From Blastopirellula sediminis (GTDB lineage Bacteria; Planctomycetota; Planctomycetia; Pirellulales; Pirellulaceae), in the NCBI RefSeq assembly GCF_020966755.1, contig NZ_JAJKFT010000004.1, positions 1,550,001-1,614,000 on the forward strand: a stretch of DNA of 64,000 nt, written 5' to 3'. Positions 18,944-28,862 of the stretch are shown here, piece by piece; the first letter of the stretch is position 1; every line of letters begins with the position of its first letter. A program made the position numbers and the translations under genes. The notes under the pieces are model-generated. The model ran no database searches. It was not told the DNA's origin and saw only the letters and a program-made list of their open reading frames with translations.

Positions 18944-20416
18944 ATGTCTCGTTCGCAATCTCCCATCCTTCCGCCCACACGCTGGCTCGATCGCCGACGA
19001 TTTCTGAGCGACGCGGCGAGTGCCTTGGGAGCGATCGCCGTGACCAGCTTGCTGGGAGGCGATGGTCTGCTGGCGTCGGATGCGAACGTGATCGATCCGT
19101 CTCGTCCGAACCAGCCCCGTCCTTCCCACTATCCCGGCGCCGCGAAGAATGTGATCGTCATTTTCTGCGCCGGGGGCGTCAGTCACCTTGATACGTGGGA
19201 CTACAAGCCGGAACTGGAAAAGCAAGATGGCAAGCCCCTTGCCGGCGGTCCGGCGGTCACGTTTCAGGGACCCTCAGGCGAGCTCGCGCGGCCGCAGTAC
19301 AAGTTTCGCCCCCGCGGCGAGACCGGCAAGATGGTCTCCGACATGTTGCCCCACCTGGCCGAACTGACCGACGACTTCGCCTTCGTTCATTCGCTAACCA
19401 GCAAAAGCAACACGCATGGCCCGGCGGAGAATTTTCTCTCGACCGGCTCGGTGCTCGATGGTTTCCCGAGCCTGGGCGCTTGGGTGACATACGCCCTTGG
19501 CTGCGAAACGCAAGAGCTGCCCGCCTACGTAGCGATTCCCGATCCGCGCGGCGTGCCGCAAAACGGATCGAACAATTGGGGGCCTGGATTCTTGCCGGCG
19601 GCGTTTCAAGGAACGACCTTCAGCGCCGCCAGTCCGATTCGCAACTTGCAGCCGTATGGGTCGTCGTCCGATAGCGACGAAGCGGCGCGTCAGTTTCTCG
19701 CGCGGATGAACGAGCGGCATTTCAATGAGCACCCGCACGATTCAAAGCTGGCGGCGCGGATCGCCAGTTACGAGTTGGCCGCCCGGATGCAGTTGAGCGT
19801 GCCGAACGTGACCAATCTCGACAGCGAGCCGGAACATATCCTGAAGTTGTACGGAGCCGACTCGACCGACAAACACAAGGCGGCCTTCGCGAGAAACTGC
19901 ATCCTCGCGCGGCGGTTGGTGGAGAAAGGAGTTCGCTTCGTCCAACTGTTCAATGGCGCCTATGCCAGCGGCGGCGCGTTGAATTGGGATGGACACAACA
20001 AGCTGAAAGAACAATACGACACGCATGCGAATATCCTCGATCAACCCGCCGCAGCGTTGATCCGCGATCTCAAGCAACGCGGGCTGTTGGAAGATACCCT
20101 CGTCGTCTGGTGTACCGAATTCGGTCGCATGCCAATGTTCCAGAAAGGGGCCAAAGGGCGTGATCATAATCCGGACGGATTCACCTGCTGGATGACCGGA
20201 GCCGGCGTCAAGCCAGGCGTCAGCCACGGCGCCACCGACGAGTTCGGCGCCAAAGCGATCCAAGACGTCCACCCGCTGTACGACTTCAACGCGACCATTC
20301 TGCATCTGCTCGGACTCAATCACGAGCAGCTCACCGTCCGCCATAACGGAATCGACCGCCGTCTGACGAACGTTGAAGGTCACGTGATCCACGAGATCCT
20401 GGCCAGTCACACGTAG
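18944..20416 (+). CDS. DUF1501 family protein with Tat signal
   Basis: This 490-residue protein has a twin-arginine leader ([14 protein letters not shown]) and family blocks [19 protein letters not shown] and [13 protein letters not shown]. The frame is open from 18866 inside the PSCyt1 gene, but the ATG at 18944, just past the PSCyt1 stop, places the leader correctly. It forms a pair with the PSCyt1 gene before it, mirroring the divergent pair at 11.4-15.7 kb. The two DUF1501 proteins are clearly diverged from each other, so this is not a recent duplication. Its catalytic role is unknown. Confidence 0.93.
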   Translation: MSRSQSPILPPTRWLDRRRFLSDAASALGAIAVTSLLGGDGLLASDANVIDPSRPNQPRPSHYPGAAKNVIVIFCAGGVSHLDTWDYKPELEKQDGKPLAGGPAVTFQGPSGELARPQYKFRPRGETGKMVSDMLPHLAELTDDFAFVHSLTSKSNTHGPAENFLSTGSVLDGFPSLGAWVTYALGCETQELPAYVAIPDPRGVPQNGSNNWGPGFLPAAFQGTTFSAASPIRNLQPYGSSSDSDEAARQFLARMNERHFNEHPHDSKLAARIASYELAARMQLSVPNVTNLDSEPEHILKLYGADSTDKHKAAFARNCILARRLVEKGVRFVQLFNGAYASGGALNWDGHNKLKEQYDTHANILDQPAAALIRDLKQRGLLEDTLVVWCTEFGRMPMFQKGAKGRDHNPDGFTCWMTGAGVKPGVSHGATDEFGAKAIQDVHPLYDFNATILHLLGLNHEQLTVRHNGIDRRLTNVEGHVIHEILASHT

Positions 20417-20547
20417 CCGACGCTACAGCGCAGAAATCCTCGAGTGAAACGCCGATTAAAGGGGCTGCGTTGACCCACGCGCCGACTCCACCGATACTGG
20501 AGTGACCCTGCCCATTCTCGCCCTGTCATGCCAAAAGGGAGCCCCCA

Positions 20548-22032
20548 GTGAAGTTCACGACCCTTCTTCTACTAACCGCGGCCGTCGTTTTCTCCGGATG
20601 GCCGAACCGCCAGGCCGCTGCGGCTGACGCAAATCGTTTGCCGAACATCGTCATGATCGTTACGGACGATATGGGATACGGCGATCTCAGCAGCCAAGGG
20701 GCGAAGGGATTCTCGACGCCGAATCTGGACAAGCTGGGCGAGCAAGGAACGCGGTTCACCAGTTTCTATGTTGCGCAGCCCGTATGCACGGCGAGTCGCG
20801 CGGCCTTTCTGAGCGGCTGTTATCCGAATCGCGTGAGCCTGCAGGGAGCGCTCAACCATACGAGCAAGAACGGGATTCATCCCGACGAATTCTTGCTGCC
20901 GGAGATGCTGAAAGAGATGGGCTACGCGACGGCCGGGATGGGGAAGTGGCACTTGGGAACGGTGATGGAGTTCTGGCCGACGCGCAATGGTTTTGACGAG
21001 TGGTTCGGCACGCCGTACTCCAACGACAATACGAAGTACCATCCGGTGCTGGCTGACGAGATGCCGCCGTTTCCGCTCTACGAAGGGGAGAACGTCATCG
21101 AGCTCGATCCGGATCAAAGCCTGTTCACGAAGCGAATCACTGAGAAGGCGGTCTCCTTCATCAATCGCAACAAGGATCGTCCCTTCTTTCTTTACGTACC
21201 GCACATCATGCCGCATGTGCCGATCTTCGCTTCGGACGAATTCCGAGGGCGGACCGAGCATGGTCTGTACGGCGATGTGATCGAAGAGGTCGACTGGTCG
21301 GTTGGCGAGATCATGCGGACCCTCGATCGGCTCAAGCTGACCGACAACACGATCGTGATCTTCTTCAGCGACAACGGCCCCTGGCCGAGCTACGGCGAAC
21401 ATGCCGGCGACGCTGGCGGCCTGCGCGAAGGAAAACTGACGACCTTTGAAGGGGGCGTCCGCGTGCCTTGCATCATGCGTTGGCCGGGTCACATCCCGGC
21501 CGATCGCGTCTGCGACGAACCAGTCATGGCGATCGACCTGTTGCCGACCCTGACCAAGATCGTCGGGGGGCGGATGCCGACCAAGAAGATTGATGGTCTC
21601 GACATCAGCGACGTGCTGCTGACGAAGGATGGCAAGACGCCGCACGAGGCGCTCTTCTTCTACGCGGGGACCGAACTGCAAGCGGTTCGCCAAGGAAAGT
21701 GGAAACTCCACTTTCCGCATCCCTACATCACCGTCGCCGGCGAGCCGGGTAAGGGGGGCAAACCTTCGAACTGGGGCAAGAACGCCGCTCAATCGATCAC
21801 GCAAAGCGGTATCAATGGCATCGCGAGCCGTCACGGTGGTCGCGTGGAACATATCGAGCTGAGCCTGTTTGACCTGAGCGCCGACCCCAGCGAAACGAAG
21901 AACGTCGCGGCCGAACATCCCGACGTGGTCGAGCGGATGAAGAAGCTGGCCGAGCCGATCCGGAAGGAACTGGGGGACTCGCTCACCGGCGTGAAAGGGA
22001 GCGGCGTGCGTGAGGCGGGGTGGGTACAGTAA
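20548..22032 (+). CDS. secreted formylglycine-type sulfatase
   Basis: This 494-residue sulfatase starts at a GTG preceded by a GGGAG site. A signal peptide (to about residue 27) is followed by the metal-binding N-terminal block PNIVMIVTDDMGYGDL and the sulfatase signature PVCTASRAAF, with C80 as the residue converted to formylglycine and R84. GKWHLG comes next, and DNGPW supplies further metal ligands. It should cleave sulfate esters from extracellular polysaccharide or glycan; the substrate cannot be read from the sequence. Activity requires a formylglycine-generating enzyme, which is not in this window. It lies 131 bp after the DUF1501 gene on the same strand and may be co-transcribed with it. 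Confidence 0.93.
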   Translation: MKFTTLLLLTAAVVFSGWPNRQAAAADANRLPNIVMIVTDDMGYGDLSSQGAKGFSTPNLDKLGEQGTRFTSFYVAQPVCTASRAAFLSGCYPNRVSLQGALNHTSKNGIHPDEFLLPEMLKEMGYATAGMGKWHLGTVMEFWPTRNGFDEWFGTPYSNDNTKYHPVLADEMPPFPLYEGENVIELDPDQSLFTKRITEKAVSFINRNKDRPFFLYVPHIMPHVPIFASDEFRGRTEHGLYGDVIEEVDWSVGEIMRTLDRLKLTDNTIVIFFSDNGPWPSYGEHAGDAGGLREGKLTTFEGGVRVPCIMRWPGHIPADRVCDEPVMAIDLLPTLTKIVGGRMPTKKIDGLDISDVLLTKDGKTPHEALFFYAGTELQAVRQGKWKLHFPHPYITVAGEPGKGGKPSNWGKNAAQSITQSGINGIASRHGGRVEHIELSLFDLSADPSETKNVAAEHPDVVERMKKLAEPIRKELGDSLTGVKGSGVREAGWVQ

Positions 22033-22131
22033 GTCGCGAGTGGCGAGACAAAGCAGTTCGGGGAATTTGGGGCTGAGGTTTAAAGCGGCCTCCGTCCCTA
22101 TTTGGGCCCGCCATAGACAAGCCTCTTGGCA

Positions 22132-22878
22132 CTAAGTGTATGATTCAGCGACCATGCAGCCCGACGCAAGCCAATGATCAATTGCCTCAGCGAAGCCGCT
22201 TGCGTAAATCTCGATGTATCTTTCCATTTCGATCGGCATGTAGCCAACAACCCCGTCGGGACGAAGAAGCAAATAATCGCAACCGCCGCTGACATGAATA
22301 ATACTTGAGTCGAGCCATTCCTTCTGAGGTCGCTGCCGCGAAAGAATCATCCGAGGGTCAGCCTCATGAAGGGGAAATCTATTGAAATTATCGATCCCGA
22401 AATAGGGCGGGCTTTCTCGCAGTCCGTCATAAGTCAAAAAGAAGCGATTTACCAGGTTCAGTTCAAAAAGCTGCTTGAGCCGCTTGCGGTCAATCTGAAA
22501 CGCCGGCTCGCGCAGAAAAACGAAATCGCCAGGCTGGGAGGAAAGCAGGAGGTTCAGATCGATTCCGCCTGACGATCCGCCCCTTTTTTGTAGAACCAGC
22601 CAGCATTCAGGCGAGTTCCGCTTCTCCTCCTTGGTGCATACGAGCACTCCGGCAACCTCTCTGGCGTGAAATAGTCGGGCGGTGAAATCGGCGATGACGT
22701 CGCAGCCAAAAACCGACTGCAGTTGTCGAATATTGCCCTCGACGTTTTCCTGTCGCAACCAGCTGCCGAACCAATCGCTCGCTTCTGGATATTCCGACGC
22801 GTCGCCCAGGGAGTAAAAGCGAAAATCGGCAGCCGTGACGCTCGGTTGGAGACGAATTGGAAAAAACTCGCTACGCAT
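22132..22878 (-). CDS. hypothetical protein, possibly SUKH/SMI1-like
   Basis: I do not recognise this 248-residue protein with confidence. It has no signal peptide or membrane helix and is rich in aromatic residues. The stretch FFLTYDGLRESPPYFGIDNF, then a hydrophobic strand and SGGCDYLLLRPDG, recalls the layout of SUKH/SMI1-KNR4 proteins, but this is weak. It is convergent with the sulfatase. The ATG at 22878 opens a well-behaved frame, with no clear ribosome site seen. Base composition is lower in GC than its neighbours, which could mean a recent arrival. Confidence 0.6.
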   Translation of the reverse strand: MRSEFFPIRLQPSVTAADFRFYSLGDASEYPEASDWFGSWLRQENVEGNIRQLQSVFGCDVIADFTARLFHAREVAGVLVCTKEEKRNSPECWLVLQKRGGSSGGIDLNLLLSSQPGDFVFLREPAFQIDRKRLKQLFELNLVNRFFLTYDGLRESPPYFGIDNFNRFPLHEADPRMILSRQRPQKEWLDSSIIHVSGGCDYLLLRPDGVVGYMPIEMERYIEIYASGFAEAIDHWLASGCMVAESYT

Positions 22879-22975
22879 AGGAGCACCTTATTATCCAGAA
22901 CCAATCGTTAAGGTTATGCCAGGCACGTCACCAACTAGCAGTCTGGGCGGCAATCGCGGCGCCTTTCCGGTTCTT

Positions 22976-23590
22976 TTAGTAGGCTTTCACAACCACATCT
23001 TTCAGTGCGAACGTCCCTTCATTGAACGAGACGCTGAAGTTCTTCTTGTCGCGGCCGTAAGAGGTGTGACGGAACGTCTGCTCAAACTTGTCGCCGATCT
23101 TGACGGTGACTTCCTCTCCCTTGCTGGTGACCTGCATGTCTACCCATTCGCCGGATTGGAACAAGGCCTCTTTGCCGGCGGCCGCCTGAATCGAATGCTT
23201 TTCTCCTTCTGGCGGAAAGGCGCGCACGTTGTAACCTTCTGGTCGCATGATGATGCGGAAGACATGGCCCTCGGCGTTATTTTCGGTGAAGGTGACGATC
23301 GTCGATTCGGTCGCTTTGAACGAAAAGCGAATCACGGCGTCGCGATAGGCGAGATCGTAGAAGACGATCGGGCCGTGATCTTTGAACTTCTTGTAAAGCT
23401 CTTGATCGAACGGACAACTGATCACACCCTCTTTCACTTGCCAATCGCCGCGAGCCGCACGCCGGGCAGGATGTTTCGGGCTGACAAAGTGATCGCTGAG
23501 AAGTTCCGTTTCGGCCTGCAGCGATCCAATCGCGCCAAGGATCAAGAAGCAGGCAAGGGCTGGGGCGGAAATGCGGATGCGTGATTTCAT
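22976..23590 (-). CDS. secreted jelly-roll protein, DUF1080-like
   Basis: This 204-residue protein starts at the ATG at 23590 with a clear signal peptide (MKSRIRISAPALACFLIL...). The mature part reads LLSDHFVSPKHPARRAARGDW, then VIRFSFKATE and WVDMQVTSKGEEVTVKIGD, a pattern of two beta sheets like the 3-keto-disaccharide hydrolase/DUF1080 or concanavalin-like fold. Such proteins are abundant in planctomycetes, where they bind or cleave sugars. The open frame runs far upstream of the start, but that part is antisense to the SDR gene and lacks coding character. A catalytic role is not demonstrable. Confidence 0.8.
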   Translation of the reverse strand: MKSRIRISAPALACFLILGAIGSLQAETELLSDHFVSPKHPARRAARGDWQVKEGVISCPFDQELYKKFKDHGPIVFYDLAYRDAVIRFSFKATESTIVTFTENNAEGHVFRIIMRPEGYNVRAFPPEGEKHSIQAAAGKEALFQSGEWVDMQVTSKGEEVTVKIGDKFEQTFRHTSYGRDKKNFSVSFNEGTFALKDVVVKAY

Positions 23591-23745
23591 GATGGTAGTT
23601 CGTGGGGGAAGGGGGTGTTGATTCGCAACGTCGAGACGACTTGGCGAGAAGCATCTCCAGTTCAGGGCATTTCCGTTACACGAAAATCGGGAATCCGGCG
23701 TAACTCCGATGATAGTCGAATTCTGGGGAAGGTGCTCAAGGACGC

Positions 23746-24531
23746 CTACCCCTTGGACGAGACGAGCCAACCGGCGATCGAAGCGGCCAACCACCGGGGG
23801 ACGATTTTGGTGAAGTAGCTGACGATGCGGTTCCCGACGCCGTCGACGACCAGGCTCCGGTTGCGGTCGAAGGCGCGGAGCGCGGTTGCCACAACTTGCT
23901 CCACGGTACGCGGGATTCCGACCGCCGCAGCGTTGGCGTTGGCCCGGTCGAAGATTTCGGTTTTCGTCGTGCCAGGGCAGAGGCCGAGAACCCGGACGTT
24001 CCGGCCGCGGCACTCCTGCCGCAGGGCGACCGAAAAGGAAATTACGAACGCTTTGGTGGCGGCGTAAACGGTCAGGTAAGGGATCGGTTGAAAACCGGCC
24101 AGCGACGCGTTGTTGATGATCCCGCCGGACCGGCGCGCCAGCATCCCCGGCAGAAACGCGTGGGTCAGCCCGACCAGGGCGGCGATGTTGACCTGGATTT
24201 CGGCCTGCTCTTGGGCCGGATCGATCGACTCGAATGGTCCGTAGGTGACGAAGCCGGCGTTGTTGACCAGCAGATCGACGTTCCAGCCGAGCTGCTCGGC
24301 ATGGGCGAAGACGTTGGCCGCGGCGGTCGGCTCGCTCAGGTCTTGGGGAAAGACGTCGACCTGGACGCCGTGGCGAGCACGCAACTCGTCGGCAATCTTG
24401 TCCATCGCGGCCTGGTTGCGAGCGACCAGGATCAAATTCATCCCGCGAGCCGCCAGTTCGCGTGCGAACTGGGCGCCGATTCCGCTCGATGCGCCCGTAA
24501 TGAGAGCCGTCTTGCCATTGTAGGGAAACAT
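23746..24531 (-). CDS. short-chain dehydrogenase/reductase
   Basis: This 261-residue classical SDR should use NAD(P)H to oxidise an alcohol or reduce a carbonyl. It has the nucleotide-binding TGASSGIG at 12-19, an NNAGF block near 92, and the catalytic YAATK. The C-terminal tail suggests the acyl-chain-reducing branch often annotated DltE/YqjQ-like. It has no signal peptide. No pathway partner is visible nearby; downstream comes the secreted jelly-roll protein, with a 155-bp gap. The substrate is unknown. Confidence 0.9.
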   Translation of the reverse strand: MFPYNGKTALITGASSGIGAQFARELAARGMNLILVARNQAAMDKIADELRARHGVQVDVFPQDLSEPTAAANVFAHAEQLGWNVDLLVNNAGFVTYGPFESIDPAQEQAEIQVNIAALVGLTHAFLPGMLARRSGGIINNASLAGFQPIPYLTVYAATKAFVISFSVALRQECRGRNVRVLGLCPGTTKTEIFDRANANAAAVGIPRTVEQVVATALRAFDRNRSLVVDGVGNRIVSYFTKIVPRWLAASIAGWLVSSKG

Positions 24532-24776
24532 GGGAGCGAATCTCCAAATACGTTCTCAGGCGAGCAATCGGTCGCGCTTCGGTGGTCAAAATTTACGCTT
24601 GAACGCCCAGCCAACGTAGACGGCAAGCCTTCGTTAATCGGTCGTCAACTTGCCCGAAGTCCTGATTTTCCCGAGGATTCTTCATGTTTTACTCATGCAG
24701 TTCTTACCGACATTGGTAATCATGTAGAGGGAATTTCCTTGTTGCCATCGTTTCGCGGCCGTATGGACCCTAACCC

Positions 24777-25409
24777 ATGAACACTTGGGAAATGCGCGAT
24801 TACATGCTCGAGCGAGTCCAGAGATGGCTCCCCCGGCAAAGCGACTACGTGCACAAGACGCTCGGCGTTTTCTTCTGCTACAAGAACTGCTTGGCGCATC
24901 AGCTCTACATTTTCGGCACCTCGTCCGAGTCGGACAAGACATGGGTCTATGACCGCTCGTTCCGCTACATGAAGAAGGTGATGCTCGACTGGTGCGATAT
25001 GAAGGGGATCAAGGACGCGATCTTCGCCCGGCGCAATGAGTTGCTGAAAGAGCTGTTCGCGGTCCATCAGCCCCTCTTGGTGCATCACGATTATCTGTAT
25101 CAGATCGACTATTCGCATTTGGCCGCCGCACTGGCGCGGTGGACGGCCGGAGGAGCGATCAGCAATTTTGTGGCGGCTCGCAGCTTGTGCAACGTCCTCT
25201 ACAATCTCGAGGAATACCATCACATCTGGAACGCCGAAGACGTGCGCTACTATGTGCAAAACAAGCTGAATTTTTACGACAACTGCGAAGTCTGGTTCGA
25301 CTTTCACGGCTTGCAGCACGACGGCGAGTTCTGGGACATCCTCTACTCGACGATGGGGATATATCGCGAGAAGTATTGCTACATGAAATCGCAATTCGCG
25401 TTTCCGTAA
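24777..25409 (+). CDS. hypothetical protein, aromatic-rich, 210 residues
   Basis: I do not recognise this protein. It is a soluble-looking 210-residue product, unusually rich in Tyr, Trp, His and Cys (for example KTLGVFFCYKNCLAHQLYIF and DWCDMK), with no signal peptide. The composition and the many His/Cys residues could bind a metal, but no motif is clear. An ATG at 24777 follows a gap of 245 bp from the divergent SDR; no strong ribosome site is visible. Its frame is cleanly open and its neighbours are unrelated, so no function is suggested. Confidence 0.75.
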   Translation: MNTWEMRDYMLERVQRWLPRQSDYVHKTLGVFFCYKNCLAHQLYIFGTSSESDKTWVYDRSFRYMKKVMLDWCDMKGIKDAIFARRNELLKELFAVHQPLLVHHDYLYQIDYSHLAAALARWTAGGAISNFVAARSLCNVLYNLEEYHHIWNAEDVRYYVQNKLNFYDNCEVWFDFHGLQHDGEFWDILYSTMGIYREKYCYMKSQFAFP

Positions 25410-25426
25410 GCGATCGCTCTTTGCGA

Positions 25427-26275
25427 TTACTTCGCGCCGAGCAGAAAGCGGAGCGGCACGTCGACGCGGCGGCGCCAGGCCCGCTCGGAATGGTCGTGTC
25501 CCCGCCAGACCTGCGCGAGCAGATTGGCTTCCGCGACATAACCGGCGTCGGCCAGGTGAGCGTCCATCCGCTCTTGCAGCGGCCCGTACGATTCGTCGAG
25601 CGCTATGGTACCGCGATCGAAGTAGAGTCGATGATTGCTAGGATCGGGAAGGTCGCGCCCCATCGCGTCGACTAGTTCAAATCCTCCGATCACCCAGTGG
25701 GTCGAAAGGCACCCCGCGCCGCCGAATACGTCGGGATAACTCTCGATCGCGTTGAGCGACGCGAGACCCCCCATGCTGGAACCCATCACAAACGTCTGCG
25801 CTGGATCGGGCGACGTCGGAAAATTCTCATCGACAAATGGCTTGAGTTCTTCGACGATGAACTTGAGGTAGTCGTCTGAGTAGGGAAGACCTCCCTGGTC
25901 GGCGACGAATTTGTTGATCACCTCCGTCGTCAGATCTTGCTCGAACGGCTTTTTCGGCATCAGCTCGCGCTTACGCTGCGGGCTGTTCCAGATGCCGACC
26001 ACAATCGCTCCAGGGATCACGCCGGCCTCGGTCAGTCGAACGATCGCTTCGTCCATTCCCCAGTCGACCCCGGCGAACGACAACGCCGGGTCAAACAGAT
26101 TTTGCCCGTCGTGCATGTAAATGACCGGCAATGGAATCGCCGACTTGCGACCCAACGGGACGGGGCACCAGATATCGACGTTGCGACGATCGGCCAGATT
26201 CGCCGAAGGGAAGCGGACGCGATGCGCAAAGCCGCTTTTGTCGGAAAAAGCGAATCTTTCCAGCGATTTGGGCAT
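25427..26275 (-). CDS. esterase of the enterochelin-esterase-like (esterase D) family
   Basis: This 282-residue alpha/beta hydrolase has LPVIYMHDGQNLFDP, typical of the esterase D family, and the nucleophile S167 in GSSMGG. A C-terminal GHDH probably gives the catalytic His. No signal peptide is obvious, so it may act in the cytoplasm. Similar proteins cleave siderophores, acylated sugars or acyl esters in polysaccharides; this one cannot be assigned a substrate. It ends 17 bp from the unknown gene at 25409, transcribed convergently. Confidence 0.88.
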   Translation of the reverse strand: MPKSLERFAFSDKSGFAHRVRFPSANLADRRNVDIWCPVPLGRKSAIPLPVIYMHDGQNLFDPALSFAGVDWGMDEAIVRLTEAGVIPGAIVVGIWNSPQRKRELMPKKPFEQDLTTEVINKFVADQGGLPYSDDYLKFIVEELKPFVDENFPTSPDPAQTFVMGSSMGGLASLNAIESYPDVFGGAGCLSTHWVIGGFELVDAMGRDLPDPSNHRLYFDRGTIALDESYGPLQERMDAHLADAGYVAEANLLAQVWRGHDHSERAWRRRVDVPLRFLLGAK

Positions 26276-26378
26276 GTAGTGAGCAACGTGGGAGGATCAG
26301 AACGAAGCAGTGCAGGCTAACCGGGTCACGACTTCCTATCAAGGCGTGATCCGAGAATAGCCAACTGCGTTCATTATT

Positions 26379-27200
26379 CTACCAGAACTTCCACCACGGC
26401 TTTTCGCTCGCTCCGCTCTCATAAACCAGCCGCATTACTTTTCCTTCATGGCCAAAGTTCGACTTGCCGTAGATCACGCGGATCTTCTCGTTGGCGTCTT
26501 GGCCGACGGTGTCGCCGTCTCTGATCACCGGTCCATTTTCCAGCACATAACCGGCCAGGCTCATCAGCCGGTCGTATAGTTCGCGGGGCGGTTCGGTCGC
26601 CCCATTCGCTTCCAGTTCCATGTGTCCCAGGGCGGCCATACCGCAGGTGAAGCCGGAACTGGTGTTCGAACTTTCGGCGCCGACGCGGAAGTCGACCCAG
26701 ATATGCAGCGGCGGTCCGTCCGACATCACTTCTGTGGCGAAGTCGAGAAAGATCGCCTTGGGAACGATCAGCGTCGCGTTGCCCCAATAGACCCCCAGCG
26801 ACGAAGGGGAAGCGGCGAGAACTGCGGTTACGACTTTGGTCAGCATCGTCGAATGAGGAATCGGATCGAGCTCGGCGTTGAGCGATACGATCGCGTGCGT
26901 CTGGTGCGTCTTCAACTGTTCCGCCGCATCCTTCCAAAGAATGCTGGTCGCACAGGGACCTTCCAGGTCGGACCACGGAAACGGCGCCGGCATCAGCGCG
27001 ACGATCACTTGGGCTTCGCCAAGATCGAAGATATAGGTGTTGTCCTCTCCGGTGACGTCGCTGGCCGCGGGGAGTTCGGGCCAGCGGGTCGCCAGCTCTT
27101 GTTGAATCGCTTCGATCGAGAGCTGCGGTTGGTCAGGGAACAGGACCATCGAAATCGCTAGCGCCACGGCGTCTCCTTTGCGTTGGATGTTGTCCAGCAA
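26379..27200 (-). CDS. DUF4261 domain protein
   Basis: This 273-residue protein has the DUF4261 layout: an N-terminal AISMVLFPDQPQLS, then EAQVIVALMPAPFPWSDLE, a middle TLIVPKAIFLDF and a C-terminal LENGPVIRDGDTVG. The function of the family is unknown. It has no signal peptide or membrane segment and ends in a tryptophan-rich tail. The gene is 36 bp downstream of the sulfatase at 27237, on the same strand, and may be in its transcript. Confidence 0.85.
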   Translation of the reverse strand: MLDNIQRKGDAVALAISMVLFPDQPQLSIEAIQQELATRWPELPAASDVTGEDNTYIFDLGEAQVIVALMPAPFPWSDLEGPCATSILWKDAAEQLKTHQTHAIVSLNAELDPIPHSTMLTKVVTAVLAASPSSLGVYWGNATLIVPKAIFLDFATEVMSDGPPLHIWVDFRVGAESSNTSSGFTCGMAALGHMELEANGATEPPRELYDRLMSLAGYVLENGPVIRDGDTVGQDANEKIRVIYGKSNFGHEGKVMRLVYESGASEKPWWKFW

Positions 27201-27236
27201 GGTTGGTAGAGATGAGAGTCGTTGAAAAGTTCGTCG

Positions 27237-28694
27237 TTACCGGCTGCCTGGCTTCAACTGCACGTAGGGTTGAAGTTGGCGGGAAAGCTCGGCCACCGTT
27301 TCCGCGTGTTCGGTACTATCAGCCAGGTTCGTCACTTCGCCGGGGTCATTGGCGTGGTCGTATAGTTCGCGCCCCGCTTTCCCTTCCAGCCATTCGGTAT
27401 AGCGATAGCGATCGGTCCGAATCGAATAGCCCCATGCGTTTCGCCCATGCCAAACTTGCGTGACGGCCGGCTTGTCCCATTTGCCGCCGGTCGGATCGGT
27501 AAGTAGCGGCCGGAGCGATTGGCCTTCCAGGTTCTTCGGCGGTGCGAGCCCGCACAGATCGGCCAGCGTCGGATACAAGTCGACCAGTTCCACCGGCTTG
27601 GCGGTATTTTCCCCTTGCCGAAGACCCGGCGCCGCGATGATCAGCGGCATACGGGCCGAGCGCTCGAACGCTTTCCGCTTGTACCAAAGTCCCTTCTCGC
27701 CGAGGAAGTAACCATGGTCGGACCAGAAGACGATCACCGTGTTGTCCATCAGGTCGTTCTCTTCCAGCGCATCGAGCAACTTGCCGACTTGCGCGTCGAC
27801 GAACGAGATCGAAGCGTAGTAGGCCTGCTTGCATTTTCGCGCTTCCTCGACCGAGACGTCCTTGAAGTAGTAGGGCCAGTTCTTGGCGTCGCGCTGGATC
27901 GCCATCGCGGGGACGTCTTCCAGGTCGCGCTTCGCCTCTTCCAGATCGGGCATCGTGATTTGATCGAGCGGATAGAGATCGAAGTATTTCTTTGGCGCGA
28001 CGTAAGGGCAGTGGGGATTGAAGAAGCCGGCCGCCAGGAAGAACGGCTCACCTTTCTTCTCGTTGATCAGCTCAACAATCTTGTCGGCGACCTTGCCGTC
28101 GGTATGTTCGTTGTCGGCGCTCTCCGGATCCCACCATGCCATGCTGATGCCGAGGTTCGTGTTCTTCTCCTGACCGGCGCCGTAGCGGGTGATCTTTTCC
28201 TGCTGCGAACGATCAATGCCGATCGGGTTGTAGCGCTCGTTCCAGGTCGCTGGGTCGTCATTGCCGTCGGTCCCGATCTGGGCTGGGTTGCCGTAGTGAT
28301 AGATCTTGCCGGCCCGCGCCGAGAAGTAGCCGTTGTTGCGAAACATCTGCCCCAGCGTCACCACGTCAGGGTTCTTTTGCCGCAGCTCATGATTCAAGGT
28401 ATGCATGTCGAGCGTATCAGGCCGCAAGCCGGTCATGATGCTGGCCCGACTTGGCCCGCACAGCGGCTGTTGACAATAGGCGGCGTCGAAGCGAACCCCC
28501 ATTTTGCACAGCCGATCGAGATTCGGCGTCTTCACCAGCGGATCGCCATAGCAGCCCAAGTCGCAGTTCATATCGTCGGCCGCAATGAACAACACATTTA
28601 GCCGCTCAGCGCCGCGAGCGCTCGAACCGACAAGCAAGAAAACGATAGCGATGAGTGGAACGGCCGCAAAGATTGGGCGAAGGAGAAGGCACAC
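27237..28694 (-). CDS. secreted iduronate-2-sulfatase-like sulfatase
   Basis: This 485-residue protein starts at a GTG at 28694, preceded by GAGGAA about 8 nt upstream. A signal peptide (about 1-29) is followed by LNVLFIAADDMNCDLGCYG, whose DDMN block is typical of iduronate-2-sulfatase-like enzymes. The signature is PLCGPSRAS, with formylglycine site C79 and R83. The protein should remove sulfate from uronate-containing polysaccharide such as algal or animal glycans, the usual prey of marine planctomycetes. Substrate assignment is by family only. Confidence 0.93.
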   Translation of the reverse strand: MCLLLRPIFAAVPLIAIVFLLVGSSARGAERLNVLFIAADDMNCDLGCYGDPLVKTPNLDRLCKMGVRFDAAYCQQPLCGPSRASIMTGLRPDTLDMHTLNHELRQKNPDVVTLGQMFRNNGYFSARAGKIYHYGNPAQIGTDGNDDPATWNERYNPIGIDRSQQEKITRYGAGQEKNTNLGISMAWWDPESADNEHTDGKVADKIVELINEKKGEPFFLAAGFFNPHCPYVAPKKYFDLYPLDQITMPDLEEAKRDLEDVPAMAIQRDAKNWPYYFKDVSVEEARKCKQAYYASISFVDAQVGKLLDALEENDLMDNTVIVFWSDHGYFLGEKGLWYKRKAFERSARMPLIIAAPGLRQGENTAKPVELVDLYPTLADLCGLAPPKNLEGQSLRPLLTDPTGGKWDKPAVTQVWHGRNAWGYSIRTDRYRYTEWLEGKAGRELYDHANDPGEVTNLADSTEHAETVAELSRQLQPYVQLKPGSR

Positions 28695-28862
28695 GTGGAG
28701 ATTCCTCGAACTTGCGCAGGGTGGAGTTCCGCCCGCCCAAAGTGCATGAAATCGCCTGACGAGAGTTCGTCGCTTGAGACAGGGGCAGGGGAGGGGCGAC
28801 TCTGTTTTACACCACCAGAAGGGCGAGAGGAAGTTTTTCTTGGCCGCCGCTCCCCAGCTATT

